From contig NC_133101.1 in NCBI RefSeq assembly GCF_022965805.1, forward strand, positions 21,361,054-21,425,053: a stretch of DNA of 64,000 bases, in the 5' to 3' direction. The notes beneath the pieces are model-generated. The model was not told the DNA's origin and ran no database searches. It was given only the letters and a program-made list of their open reading frames with translations. A program made the translations under genes and the position numbers. Origin of the DNA: Primulina eburnea. Its lineage: Eukaryota; Streptophyta; Magnoliopsida; Lamiales; Gesneriaceae. This document shows, piece after piece, positions 12,289 through 24,157 of the stretch (positions are counted from its first letter, which is position 1; each line of letters opens with the position of its first letter).

Positions 12289-14072
12289 TGTAAGGACCGT
12301 GTATCGTATTATCGTAAATCTCATATGATTATCGATAATTAATGAACTTGTCATGTGATTATACATTTGATGTATATTATGACAATGAAATTGGAAAATG
12401 AATATTGAATATGAATTGATGTTGTACGAATTGATTTGAGAGGCCGGACGCCAATTTAGTACAAACTTAAAATTTGTACAGAACATGTGGCGCCCGGGCG
12501 GTAGAAAATGACCGCCCGAGCGCCAGGGAATGAAAACTTGATATTCGGGCAGAACACCTCGCGCCCGAGCGGTAATTTTTGACCGCTCGAGCGCGGTGTG
12601 AGTTGAAACCGGGGGCAGAATGTCTCGCGCTCGGGCGCGAGAATTCTACCGCCCGAGCGCGGTAGCGGTGAGGTGATAAGAACAATTCTTTCCTCCGTTT
12701 CTTTCATTTCATTTCAGAGGCTTCGAGGGAAACACGAGAGATTTTAATTTTCAATCGTTCAAATCGACTTCGAGACGCAGTCTAAACGCGAAACAAATTA
12801 TATATTTGTTATCTGCGCGTTGAGGGCTTCTGACTGAGGTAATTTTTTTCCAGTTCCATCAGCTTTAAATATCAAGGTGCTGGAATATTATGTATTTGAA
12901 GTTGAATTTCTGATATGTAGTAGAATATCCGACAATAAACTCGTATTCGAAGTCGGAATTGAATTATGATATGATTATGATTTGATATGAATTTTTGAAG
13001 TTTCAAATGATATTTGAAACTCATATTAATGATTTTGGAGTATGTTATTGATTGAAATGAGTATGTAATTGATGTAGATAAAATGTATCTTCCAGCTACA
13101 TCAATTGGAACGAAGAATTGAGGTATGTTGCGACCGGGTAACATACGACAGGTATCTGTATTATATGATATATGATTGGATTGATTTGATTGGATTGGAT
13201 TGGAATACGTGTCTATGTGCCTATTTGATGATTTGATGTGGCATACATGACATGGAGATTGGAGTATCGATGTATAAAATAAATGTTTTGTTAACACACA
13301 TCATTTTATGCATACATCGATACATGACATGCACGTTGAGCTATGATCCTTGGATACCCTGATATGATTTGATTGGATTCCGGGATTTGTGAACACAATC
13401 GCTATGCCGGTATTATATGACCCGTAAAGCATAGACAATTGTGGCCCCATATGATTGGATATGAGATGTGGGATTGACGACGCTTCGTCGACGTTGTCAT
13501 ATGTGTATTCCCATATCGGCCGGTGTGCCAGCTCGAGCATTGATTTGATTTGATAGCGATTGATTCTGACATGTGCTCAGTGGATGGGCATTTGACCTGA
13601 TACCTCCACGACATACATGCATTGCATACCATATATCATTGTTTAGATATCTGTGGTATATATGATTGGTTGTTCCATACGGAGCTTTGCTCACCCCCAA
13701 GGGGGGCTGTTGTTGTCTTTGTGTGTGGACAATGGCAGGTACTCCAGGATATCAGGAGACCAGAGAGGGTACTTCTGGTGGGAGCCACAGCTTGGGCTGA
13801 GGTTTATGTTTTTGTCTTGTTCCCAGTATATATGTATATGTATCTATATACCGGGGCATGTCTCGAGGATATGAGATGTTTGTATGTGATTGGTTTTGAT
13901 TATGTGTGGGCGTGTTTTATGTTTTTGAATTTAAATACTATTTTTAGTATTTAAATATCAGAAGAGATATTTTGGGCTCATTGTAAAGAAATTTTAAACT
14001 CGTTTTCCGCTGTGATTACTTAACCCTAATCAAATTGTGTTGTAATAACGATTAGGAGCTAAGGGCCCCACA
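12289..14072 (+). repeat. 3' LTR of Tekay element 1
   Basis: The 1784-bp LTR is nearly identical to the 5' copy. It differs by an 11-bp insertion (ATGATTATGAT-type slippage near 12970) and about 14 scattered substitutions. It is followed by the target duplication AAACA. Confidence 0.95.
12489..12662. repeat. Three GC-rich hairpins in the 3' LTR
   Basis: This is the same three-unit array as at 5909-6082. The two visible changes between copies (TGTAAG to TGTGAG, AACTGGG to AACCGGG) are both in the spacers, so the stems are unchanged. Confidence 0.9.
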
Positions 14073-14260
14073 AAACATGAATCTGTCAACCCAACATTCT
14101 TCTTATAAATCTGATATAAAAACATATTGTTATCCAACCAAATATGTCACCAACATAAAATATTAAGAACAAAGAAAAGTTTAATGGTTTATTCAAAATC
14201 TGAAATAAAATGAAATTAAAAACCTGAAATATGAGACAATAGTTTTTTCAGAATATGAAA

Positions 14261-14893
14261 TCAACCCAACAGTTTCTTCAAAAGTACAACCTGTGCCTCA
14301 TCATGCAAGCTAAAGAAAAGCTCCAATTCATGTATATTGTTCACCAACAGCTTTGCTACATCAACTCTTTCCTCCAAATTGAATCCTGGAATGTTCTCCA
14401 TAGCTTCAAAAACTATTTTTCTTGCATTTGATGCATCATGTGCATAACCAATCCTTTGTGCAATTTTCTCCAATCTAGCATCAGCCTTATCTGTAAATTT
14501 ATTCATCAACTCAACAATAATATCAGCATTCGACATCAAAAGATTTATTTTTTTAGAAGATTTCTTTTTCTCATCAATCCTTGAATACCTAGAATGAGCA
14601 AGCCCTCCTACATTTTCTAACAAGTAACAAAGTCGAGCAAACGTATCTCTTGACATTCTTAAGTTAACTACGCATTGTATGTCTCCAAATTCAACAATTC
14701 TGCGTAAATGAGAAATTTGTGTTGGTATTCGCTCACACATGTTATACCTGATTGACCTTCTACGAATTGTTTGATTACCTCGGTTTACAATATCATTATA
14801 CACAAGCATAAGCATAGTTAAAAATATCATGCAGTCCGTAATGGATTCATCTAGCACATAATAAAGGGCAACTTCATTTTCTGAGGTATTCAT
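14261..14893 (-). pseudogene. Chimeric PIF/Harbinger ORF: transposase N-terminus joined to Myb/SANT-like protein C-terminus
   Basis: The 210-codon frame is open from an ATG at 14893. Residues of about 1-100 resemble the N-terminal domain preceding the DDE nuclease of Harbinger transposases (RRIVEFGD, NLRMSRDTFARLCYLLENVG). Residues of about 115-210 instead resemble the C-terminus of the Myb/SANT-like partner protein (ARKIVFEAMENIPGFNLEER, ending in a LHDEAQVVLLKKLLG tail). The catalytic DDE domain and the Myb domain are both missing. The likely origin is an internal deletion that fused two neighbouring genes of one element. Family assignment is from recalled family features; a composite non-transposon protein is an alternative. 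Confidence 0.6.
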
Positions 14894-16490
14894 TACAATG
14901 TTGTTGACTGAATGAAATTTTTTTAAAAAAAAAATTGGTCATAGTTTATATCATTATTCAAATAACAAAACTGTAAAAGCATACTAGAGGAGGTGCTGAT
15001 CGCTTGAATAGGGAAGCATGAATACAAAAGAATCAAATATATACAAGTGGTTCACATGTACCAAAAAACTTGAAATTTAGTACGTTGGAGTTATCTTTTT
15101 TAATCTTATAGAGCAGCTGGTTAAATCGATAGCTATTGCATTCTCGTATGGAACAAATCAGGAGAAAAAAACTTCTATGGAGAGGTACATATCCAATTAT
15201 ACATTAATAATTTTCTCTTATAATACACATTGATTTGGAAAGTTCAGGTTGAGATGGATTGAGAACCCCAGATGTTAAATCTCAACTAAAAATCATACAT
15301 CACATGAATAGAGGCAAGTTTTTGTTTTTTCATATTATTAATTTTTTGTTATCTTAATCTAGGTAATTAAGAGGGGAGGGAGGGAATATCAAAAATCCAA
15401 ATTCTGGAAGACCTAAACAAAACTCTCTACACGATCCAACACATAAGACATATTTCTAACAGCTTGTTCCATAGGCCAGAGAACAGTAAAATTATATAAT
15501 AATTAGTGCATTATCAGCACTTCTTTGGGATCTAAACTTACAGAGAGGGACAAAGGGTGCATTCTCTCCAATATATGCCGCTAAAATTCAACATGGAAAC
15601 AAAATTATAGGATCAGGTACGCCAGAGTGGAAAAATCATTTAATTTAAACCTAGATTCGTGATATGCAGTTCAGGAAGTGACGTCGCACAAATCAAGTCT
15701 ACCGAACAGTTATGTTTTATGAATACGAATGCACTGATGTAATGGTATCGCTATCAGTTAAAATTTGGTAGAATTGTATATTAATTATTTAATTAATTAG
15801 CTTACTAAAAATGAAAAAAGCAAAAACCAAAACAAAAGCAAAATCAAGCAGCGCCGAAAAGGAAAACAGCACTATATCTGAACCCACACTATTATCAATG
15901 GTTTCCACTACCAAGAAAATAACACCTTCTCTGCATTTTGTTGCAATGCAACAACCACACTCGCAGAATTGGGTATTTATCATAACCAGAAACAATTAAT
16001 GATAATTTTCTATTTTGAAAAATAATAATAGTGAATGAGGTGACTACGAGGACTGAAAACTAATCAATCAGGAATGCTGCAAGAAATTAACCATCGAGGT
16101 CTCTTTTTCTTTTAACCTCGACACCATCGATATCACGATATAAATCATCTTGAATATATATAATATACATACATCGCAAAACAAGTATCCGAAAAACATC
16201 AGTTTTTGGCAACAGATTCTTTATGATGTTGAAACAACCTAAACACAAGATTTCAATAACAGATCACAAAACATGGGAACCGAGAACAAACCTCGGTTTT
16301 CGGCAACAAACTTATGATTAATACCTGTAATTGAAGAATCGATTGAAGGGAAAACCAAGATGAAGAATCGATTGAGGTGAGAGCGAGAGATACATGTAAT
16401 TGAAATTCAGCTGCAGCTTCGACGTTGCGAAGTGAGCAGGGTTTTGGAATAAGAAATAAGATGAGAAAAATGTAATTTGATGAGTGTTGA
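14894..16490. other. Probable 5' non-coding region of the Harbinger relic
   Basis: No coding region was recognised. A leader-like stretch at 16320-16480 (TGAAGAATCGATTGA repeated, GAGAGCGAGAGA) would be a minus-strand gene's upstream region if transcription runs leftwards. The short frame near 15789-15999 is low-complexity (Lys/Thr-rich) and is not supported as a gene. Confidence 0.4.
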
Positions 16491-16660
16491 TAGCCTATCC
16501 CACTTATTTTATTAGATCAATAATCAAATAATTATCCATAAAATGAGATCTTAAACCAGGGTCAAAATGATTATTAAAGTATCTTAAAATTTTAACCAAA
16601 TTCGTTAGATAAATGTTTGATTATTTATTGATTAATCTACCTAACCAAAATGTTTAGGTT
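16491..16660. repeat. Candidate degenerate right terminus of the Harbinger relic
   Basis: CCTATCCCACTTATTTTATTAG near 16494 resembles the complement of the left subterminal GATGGGATAAGTAAATGATTAG near 4824. GATTAATCTACCTAACCAAAAT near 16635 looks like a Tourist/Harbinger end. The match to the left end is partial and no clean 3-bp target duplication was seen. Confidence 0.35.
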
Positions 16661-18867
16661 TTAAAAATCAAAAACCTTTTATTAAGGAATTTTTTTAAAC
16701 ATAACCTACTATTTGATTTATCTGACTTTTAAATTCAAATGAAACAAAAGGCTACGAACTTGATGTCTTTCAAGTAGGGGCGGAAGATAGTTGGGGGCAA
16801 AGTTGGGCAATTTTTCGACGTTGTCGCATCAACTTAAAACTGTTCAAAGACATCCTATAAAATTTTATTCATTAAAAACTATTTAAATTAAGCAATCTCA
16901 TGTTTACGAAATATCTAAAATTTGAGTGATATTGTTGTGGCTAACAAATGTCTTGACCTTTAGTTATTTTTCGCTAGAATCATCTAATAATGTTTCAGTT
17001 TGTTATAATTTGAGAAATATTGTTTTCAATATCTAATAGATACCTTGATTATGATTTTTTTATTGAATTTGATTTATGTAAATCTAAAATATTGTCATGA
17101 AAATGTTTTGATTAAGTCGACGGAGTTCTGATTTTAATACAATGAAAATTTGAATGATTTTTAATTTTTTTCCATAAAAGAGATAATAAATTAGGAAGTA
17201 ATCTAAATTATCCATAAATATATTTCAAAACAAATTTGGCCCACCGATTCAAAATTTTCTGGTTACGCCTATGCTTAACAAAGTAAATTGATAAAATAAC
17301 ACACTCGTGAATGTTGGTCGGAATTGTTTTTTGTTTTTGCTTTTTTAATCAAACATGTTGTTTAATATGTGGTATAAGATGTTTGAAGGATGTGAATGTT
17401 AGATTAGGTGCTTGGAAGCCAGCTTTGAATGACTTTAATGCAAAACAATATTTATTTTAATAATATTTTATGATTTTATTCGATAATTGCATTATAATTT
17501 ATCAGTATACTCATGCAAACTGCATACATTTGAGATGTAAAGTGTAAAAGATAAGTTCCTCACACACAACCAGTCACACATATACAAGTGAGTTGAACTT
17601 CAAAAATTAGTTGAGTGAGTCTTTACACAAAGACGTAAAACAATGTGTTTGTGGTGTTTCACGTGGAAATGCTGCTGGAGGAGAGGGGTGGGTGGCTGCT
17701 GGGTTTTAGAATAGTTTAAGGGTTGCTAATTACGTTTAGGCTTTATTTTATGTGTAGTTTAGATTTAATTAAAATGCACTAATAAGCTTCAATAAAAATT
17801 AAGAAAGGTTTTGAGTCTATTAAGCAATAAAACAAACCCAACAAATCTAATAACACTCTCGAAAAATATTTCATTTTGGTACGTTTTTGAAAATATCATC
17901 CGAACACTCAAAAAGTCTCACGGTTCGATAAAATTTGCATACCGATTAACAAAATGACTCGGTGAGTAAAAATACCCACCAAAGCCCAATTTTAAAAAAC
18001 ACCCTTAAAAAACCTCATAATAATTAATTAAAATTAATCATGTAATAAAAATATTTTTCCTGATAAATCTTCGGTCTTCGTTCTTCGTTTGAACGTAAAA
18101 TGCACCTAGAAATATTAATGCGTGAAACTTTAAAATATCGTTAAATTAATCCTAGCCATGCAATAATTATGTATTAAATGCATAAAAATAAATAAATACA
18201 TAATTTAAATAAAACTCTAGATTGCATGCATTCAAGTTACGTAAATTTAAATTTCTTAGAACTTACAAGATTAGAAATTTCATTTTATATATACGCTATG
18301 AGGGGTGCTAATACAATATCCACAATTTTGCACACAAAATTTGCACACAAAATTTGCAAAATTCTCCCTTCCTCTTGCACGTTAGGTATAATTCTTAGAA
18401 CACCCTATGACTGTTTTTGAACACACGATACTCAAGAAAAAAAATTTAAACTTCCGTTACGTCTTGGGTGCAAGAACATAACCTGGGTGCAAGAACACGA
18501 TGTCTCAAAAATGAATATGTAATACGAGTTATTAAAAACCGAAAGATATAAGTAATTTATGTATTATATGACTAATTATATGATTTTTGACGTCAAAATT
18601 TTTCACAACTTTAAAATAGAATGAAAATCAAAGTTTTGACAAAAACTTAATTTTTTTAAAAATTTTAAAAACAAAAAAACATATGGAAAATTGGAGAATC
18701 ACACACACGCATGAGATTTTAGTGTGATTTCAAATTGTACAGGGTTTAATTTGCTATTTAACCCTCGAGAGCTTCTTACAGATCACTGGCAACTCCCAAA
18801 TCAAGCAGCTGAAAACCTAGGAAACACAAGTGCTTCCAATTACATGCTAGCTCTTCCAATTAGGTCA
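16661..18867. other. Intergenic region upstream of FKBP12
   Basis: AT-rich DNA without a recognised gene. It includes small direct repeats (TTTGCACACAAAAT near 18330-18355; CTGGGTGCAAGAACA near 18465 and 18483). The 5' leader and promoter of FKBP12 must lie towards the right end. TATTTAA at 18755-18761 is a possible but weak TATA-like element. Confidence 0.5.
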
Positions 18868-20662
18868 ATGGGAGTTGAGAAGGAAGTTCTCAGAAACGGG
18901 TCCGGTTCGAAGCCCGTCTCCGGTCAGAAGGTTACCGTTCACTGCACCGGTTTTGGTAAAAATGGCGACCTTTCCAAAACGTTCTGGAGGTAAATCGCTT
19001 TTTATTGGGTTTTTTTTCGTCGGATGATTCTGAAAAAAGGGAAGAGATATTGGAATTTGGGTTTGAATTACATGTTTTGGATGATAGCACAAAGGATCAG
19101 GGCCAGACGCCCTTCTCTTTCCAAATTGGTCAAGGCAAAGTGATTAAAGGTATTTCTTTTACGTGTGTTTAGTTTTTCATTTTATTTTTTATTCTTCTAC
19201 TTGTATTTGTTTATTTAATGGCTGATTTGTATAATTGTTTTCCATCTTATCACTTGATTTGGTTAGAAGTGAGAAGACAGGAATTGAGAGTGAGATTTGT
19301 GCTGGGTTGGTGAAGGAAAGGATTGACGAATTCTTGGCTTGGTTTTAGTTTTCTTTAGAGTTTGTGCTGAAAATACGAGCTGTATAGGATTTAGTAGTTT
19401 GGTTGGAAGGTGAAGGCAGCGTGAGTGGTTTATTGCATTTGCGGGCCACTTAATGTATTTTGGGGGCCAAACATTAACAGATTTTAAAAAAGGAGTTTTG
19501 TATTGTGTTGTTAGAAATATAACTGAAATATGAAGCATACATGAATTTGATGGCCCAAGTTTCCACATATAGGTTAGGGTTGCCCGTTGCCAAACCCTAC
19601 GCAGCTACAGCTTTTTAAAGGGTAAAAAATAGTTATAGGTTTCAAAATTGTGGATTAAAATGAAGGATTTTGAAATCCTTCAGTCTGCTTATACCTGGAA
19701 GAACTTCCTTGATTGAGCATTCATTACTTGGGGTTCAAATATGTGATGACCGATTTGATTTTACATAGTACCAAAAAAAAATGTGGGAAAATGTTACTCC
19801 ATTTAGGATGCACGGAATTGTTTGATGCCTAAACCCAATGCTAAAGCAGTATTTGAGATCTGCCATCTGTTGGGACTTGCTCTTAAATGTGACTGTTCTT
19901 TGGTCAGGTCACACTTACTAATTGTATATAGGAGCAAAAAAATATAATGTTTTGATATTAGATTGCTCACTGGTTCTTATGCAGGATGGGATGAAGGGGT
20001 GTTGGGAATGCAAGTGGGAGAAGTTGCCCGATTGCGGGTAATATGCCAATAATTTTCTGTGTTTTCCTTAACATTAACTTCTGGGAATTGTCTAATAGAA
20101 AAAGTAGGTTACTTCTGCTTGCTGAGCCTGAATTTATACCGCGTAATATAGCGTTTGATGTTGCCATTCGAGAAGCAAATATATCCCTCTTCTCACACAT
20201 TTGAGCAGCTTCTTGCAGCAGAACTTTTGGAAAAACTCTTTCGTAGAGTTTCCTTATTATCTGCTTGAAGTATGACATGTTTTACATACCTGTGATTCTT
20301 GCCTCCTTAATATATTCTTATTAAGTTAAAATTCTTTGAGTGGGTAAAATGACCACCTAAAACAAAACTAAAATGCTCGAGTCAACGTTGGATTTTGTGT
20401 TTATTTATGATACCATGGATGAGGTTCATGTATACTGCTGAATTTACAGTTGATTATCTTGCATGCTCATGTCTGGATATATTCTTTCTCCTGCAAAAAC
20501 ATTCTAGTAAAATTTCTGATAGGAGGCTGTTGTTGATCCGTTGTGTTTCATAATCTGCAGTGCTCTCCTGACTATGCCTATGGTGCAAATGGTTTTCCAG
20601 CATGGGGTATTCAGCCTAACTCGGTTTTGGTGTTTGAAATTGAAGTTCTGAGTGCTGAGTAG
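18868..20662 (+). CDS. FKBP12: FKBP12-type peptidyl-prolyl cis-trans isomerase (four exons)
   Basis: Exons are 18868-18989, 19088-19149, 19985-20037 and 20561-20662, with GT/AG junctions throughout. Phases join exactly and give 112 codons plus TAG, the usual length of plant FKBP12. Recognisable segments are [55 protein letters not shown], the [18 protein letters not shown] loop and the final strand VFEIEVLS. The pocket tryptophan and the YAYG and aromatic residues of the family are present. The protein is a small cytosolic prolyl isomerase; in plants FKBP12 is the immunophilin that contacts FK506/rapamycin and related partners. There is no signal peptide or TPR domain. An in-frame ATG at 18844 would add eight residues; 18868 matches the family start. 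Introns are 98, 835 and 523 bp. The gene sits between retrotransposons but shows no break. Confidence 0.95.
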
Positions 20663-21531
20663 CTGACTTGTCCTAGCTAATCGACATAGTACTTTGGAAT
20701 GCTTTTGCATTGATGCTTGAAGTTTGGTTTGCAGTTCTTGCTCTTTATTGTGGTTTCTATCACGCATGAATGACACTTAAACATTGGCCTTCTCAGAGCG
20801 TATTTTCTGTTGAGGTGATGGGTAAAATAAATCTCCTCTTGAAGTTTTATTGTTTTCTTGTCAGTCAAATATTTATTTTGATCCCTGACCTTTATTATTG
20901 TTTTGCAAGAGTAACTGCTTTATGTCAATCTTTGATGCTAGAACCAATGCAACCGAAACACAAAGGGTCTTGTATAACATTTGTGTGTTTTTCGACGTTA
21001 CGATTATGGATACTTAAAATAATAATAATGTGGTTGATGGTGCTCGGGTAAAATTGGATGAGCTGAGTAGATAATTTATTGGGTTGGGTTATGTTCCTTT
21101 CTGGTAGTGCTGGAAACCGGGAAGAGGGATCCCGAGATGAGTTTTATGCACTTAGAAAGCAAAAAAGTTAATGGGCCGTCAGAAGATTTTCTGGCTCACT
21201 CCGCCGTTCAAGACAAGTATTCATGTAGAGGAAAGTACGATATAGAAAGTACAATAAAGAAAATTTGATCCTTAAATGCTAAAATTCATAAATCCCTAAA
21301 ATATAATTTCTTGACTTAAAATAAAAATACAACATTAGATTTTTGCACCTCCATCGTCTCTGATCTCTTTTCTTGGTCCGATATCGAATATTCCTGTTAA
21401 ATTCTAAAACTCAAAAAATATTTTAAAATTGCATAGAAATAAATGTATATATACATTTAAATAATTTAACACATAATATGCATCACATAACTTATTAAAT
21501 AAATAAATAAATTATTTCAATCATGCATGTG
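20663..21531. other. 3' flank of FKBP12, no further gene recognised
   Basis: This is the 3' untranslated and intergenic region. An AATAAA at 20826-20831 is a possible polyadenylation signal. The rest is AT-rich with no element terminus found until the LTR element at 21532. Confidence 0.5.
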
Positions 21532-22987
21532 TGATGGATCGGTTCGAGCACCTTCTAGGTTGTTTCAAACATAATATTTTCAATGAGCTGCAATAGCCCG
21601 TGTTCTAAGAATGTGAACATCGATGAATTAAATCGAGTTTGGTTTTGAAACCAAGCGAAAAATACTCGAAATAATCATTTGTTAAGAAAGTTGATTAGTT
21701 TAAAACTTTTAGCTTGTGTTAACTGATAAATTGAAATAAAGGGAGATCGGTTTTTGCTTGTATCAGTTTAGTTATGGTGAGAACTGAATTGATATCAGCT
21801 CGAACTGATCAAATCAGGTTGAAAACAAAAGTTAAACAATTAAATACACAAGATATGTTTATGGATGGTCGGAGACTTCAACTGCTCCTATATCATCTCT
21901 TCTACTTCCTCGGGTAGGATCCACTAGAAGACTTTGATTTATACAATAACTTGTATAAACCCACTCAGCTTAGGACTTACTCTACTGCCTAACTGAACTC
22001 CTATTCTATATTGAAGATAGCACATTCCAGTCAACACTTGTTTAGCGTCTATGTGTCAAAGACTACATACACAAGTTTAATGTCTTTGTTCAAGATTCAC
22101 TCAGCTATTCAATAAGCTCAACTCTCTGTATATGTAATTGATTGTGTGTGTGGGAACTGATCTATGAATACAACACGAAAGTGTTCTTACAAACTGAGAG
22201 AATTGTGCTTCTAATTTAAGCTGATAACACGTTGAAGTGCTCCCTCAAATCTGGGCTGATTGCTTCTTGTAAGCTGATATGCATTATGTATGCCCTTTGT
22301 TTTTCACACACTTGTTCCTTTTTTGATGGTCTTGATCTTGTGTTTATAGAGGCAGCTTGACCGTACATCAAGACTCATCAAATATCTTTGTTGAATTTTG
22401 AATTTGTTACTCGAAATTTGTCTTGTATTTTCCGACAGCGGAACATTTTGGCTTTAAGCACTGCTGCAATGTTTATTATCGTCCTTTGATCGGACAATTG
22501 CTTTTGTATCCTTGTGCACAACTGGATTCCATAAAAATAAGCTTGTCATGTTCTACAAACTGATTGGTTTCTAACTGATGCTCTGAAATGATCAGTTGAA
22601 CTAGTCTTGAACTGGTGCATCGAGATCAGTTGGCTCGTCAGCTTAACTAATTTCACTGATTCAGTTGAAGTCAGTTGGACTCTTCATCAGCTGATTGGGC
22701 TTCCGAAGGTCTTCTGCTGAACCACCAATCAACCTAACAATCAGTTGCACTGGTATTTGATATATCAGTTTGACTATTTCAGTTTGAGCAATCAATTGAC
22801 ACTTTCATTTAGCGTCTCGATAGCTTCAGTTTTGGCTCAATAACTGATCAGTTTGAAACTGATCAGTTCCAGCTTTCTGTTCACTTAGGTAAATTCATTA
22901 GAAACAAAATAAAAAGTTTTTTTAACATCAAGCTTGTTAAAGCGATTTTTGACAATCTTGATTAGAACATGAAAGTTTTTTTTAACA
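21532..22987 (-). repeat. 3' LTR of the non-autonomous element
   Basis: The uninterrupted LTR copy (1456 bp) lies beside the polypurine tract. Its sequence is packed with AACTGA/CAGTT words, especially 22550-22880. Its start has decayed from TGTTGGAACATTT to TGTTAAAAAAAAC. Confidence 0.85.
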
Positions 22988-23000
22988 ATCTCCCATTTTT
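22988..23000 (-). other. Polypurine tract (minus strand)
   Basis: The minus strand reads AAAAATGGGAGAT directly before the LTR start TGTT. A second decayed copy (TTCCATTTTTG on plus) lies near 23090. Confidence 0.7.
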
Positions 23001-24145
23001 GACAATCTTGAAAATTTCCCAATCTTGATTAGAAACAAAATAAAAAGTTTTTTTAAATTCATTAGAACAGGAAAGTTTTTTTTAACAATCTTCCATTTTT
23101 GATGATCACAAAAATTGAACAGTTAAAGCGATTTAAAAAATTGAAATTTAATAATTTTCCCCTTTATGAGAATAAAAAAACATTTAAAACATTTAAGCGA
23201 ATAAAGAGAAATTTTCAGTTCGAGGAATAATATATTTAGAAATAATTTAAAACTCCCCCTCAATAATTTAATTAAAAAGAGTTTTAAAAACATTTTTCAG
23301 TTCGAAGGAATCTGAAGAAAACTCAATTTCAAGAACTAAATTAAAAACTTCCCCTAAAAAATATAATTGTTTACGCGATTTTAAAAGGAGTTTTAGCAGT
23401 TTAACATTCAAGCAGTTTAAACAACACATTAACTGAAAATAGCAATCCAGATATATTTAAACCAACTGGATAAATATGATATTTATTTAATCAAATAAGT
23501 GTCTTTTATATTATACATTCAAGTACATCAACATATGCAAGGAAAATTGCTACTACAATAGTAAATTTTAAATAACATCAAATATCAGTCAGTTTATACA
23601 TAATAGAACTGAATGCCAACAATTGGTCACCTTGAATTCTTGAAATACTGCATTGATCTTGAGTTTCTTTGCCATAAGAGTAGCTAATTGCCTTGGACTT
23701 GATCTCTGTGTTGGTTAACTGATTTAACTGATGCAAACTGGACTCAACAAATGTTGAACCGCATTGATCATCCACTTTGATCTGATATGGCAATGAAGCG
23801 GCAGTATCCTGCCGATGATTAAGCTCCTAATCATCCAACATTTCAGCTGTAGTTGGGTTTTGTCTGTTGATCAGTTAAACTGGTAGGCTGGCAAATGAAA
23901 TCTTATCCGCTGATCAGTTTAGCCATTCTGCTGTCAGTTTCAACTCAAAACCCTGCAAGCTGCTAAAACAACAAAATTACAGAGTCTAGAGAAGTGGCTG
24001 CTATGTTAGTTGCAGATTCAACAATCTTCTCTCTTCCCACAGAAAACTTATATAAAATTTTTAAGAGGGCTTTGAAAACCATTTTAAATATCATTTGAAA
24101 CATATTTTAAAATATCAGCTTTCAAATGTTTTCTTAGAACAGCTA

Positions 24146-24157
24146 GTTTTGATATCA
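24146..24157 (-). other. Degenerate tRNA-iMet primer binding site
   Basis: The minus strand reads TGATATCAAAAC, two bases beyond the LTR end. It differs from TGGTATCAGAGC by three G-to-A changes, as expected from decay of methylated cytosines. Confidence 0.65.

Larger units (their letters stand above)
5709..14072 (+). mobile_element. Tekay-clade Ty3/gypsy retrotransposon, nearly complete
   Basis: This 8.36-kb element has two LTRs (5709-7481 and 12289-14072) starting TGTAAGGACC and ending GGGCCCCACA. It has a tRNA-iMet primer binding site at 7487, a polypurine tract at 12275-12288 and a perfect 5-bp target duplication AAACA (5704-5708 and 14073-14077). The internal region encodes gag, protease, RT, RNase H, integrase and a C-terminal chromodomain-like segment, the order of a chromovirus; the lineage is judged from the motifs. 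The LTRs differ by about 14 substitutions counted by eye plus one 11-bp indel near 12970, so the insertion is fairly recent. The only obvious coding break is one frameshift between RNase H and integrase. Confidence 0.95.
4804..16660 (-). mobile_element. Decayed PIF/Harbinger element split by a Tekay retrotransposon
   Basis: The left terminus reads TAA then GGCTCTGTTTGGTATG (TAA 4801-4803), which is the usual PIF/Harbinger end with its 3-bp target site. A Harbinger-derived minus-strand ORF lies at 14261-14893. A GAGAG-rich possible 5' leader at 16320-16480 and a degenerate candidate right end (about 16491-16660, containing CTACCTAACCAAAATG) would place the promoter on the right and transcription leftwards. 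The segment is interrupted at 5708/14073 by the Tekay element. The right boundary is approximate and weakly supported. No intact DDE transposase remains. Confidence 0.5.

Noticed and set aside
18724..18867. In-frame N-terminal extension of FKBP12 back to 18724
   Set aside because: The family starts at the ATG at 18868, and the upstream opening begins at a GTG without support. Only the ATG at 18844 is kept as a possible alternative.
20040..20278. Minus-strand open frame of about 100 codons overlapping FKBP12 exon 3 and intron 3
   Set aside because: About a third overlaps the exon or its edge in antisense, no family was recognised, and frames of this length arise by chance.
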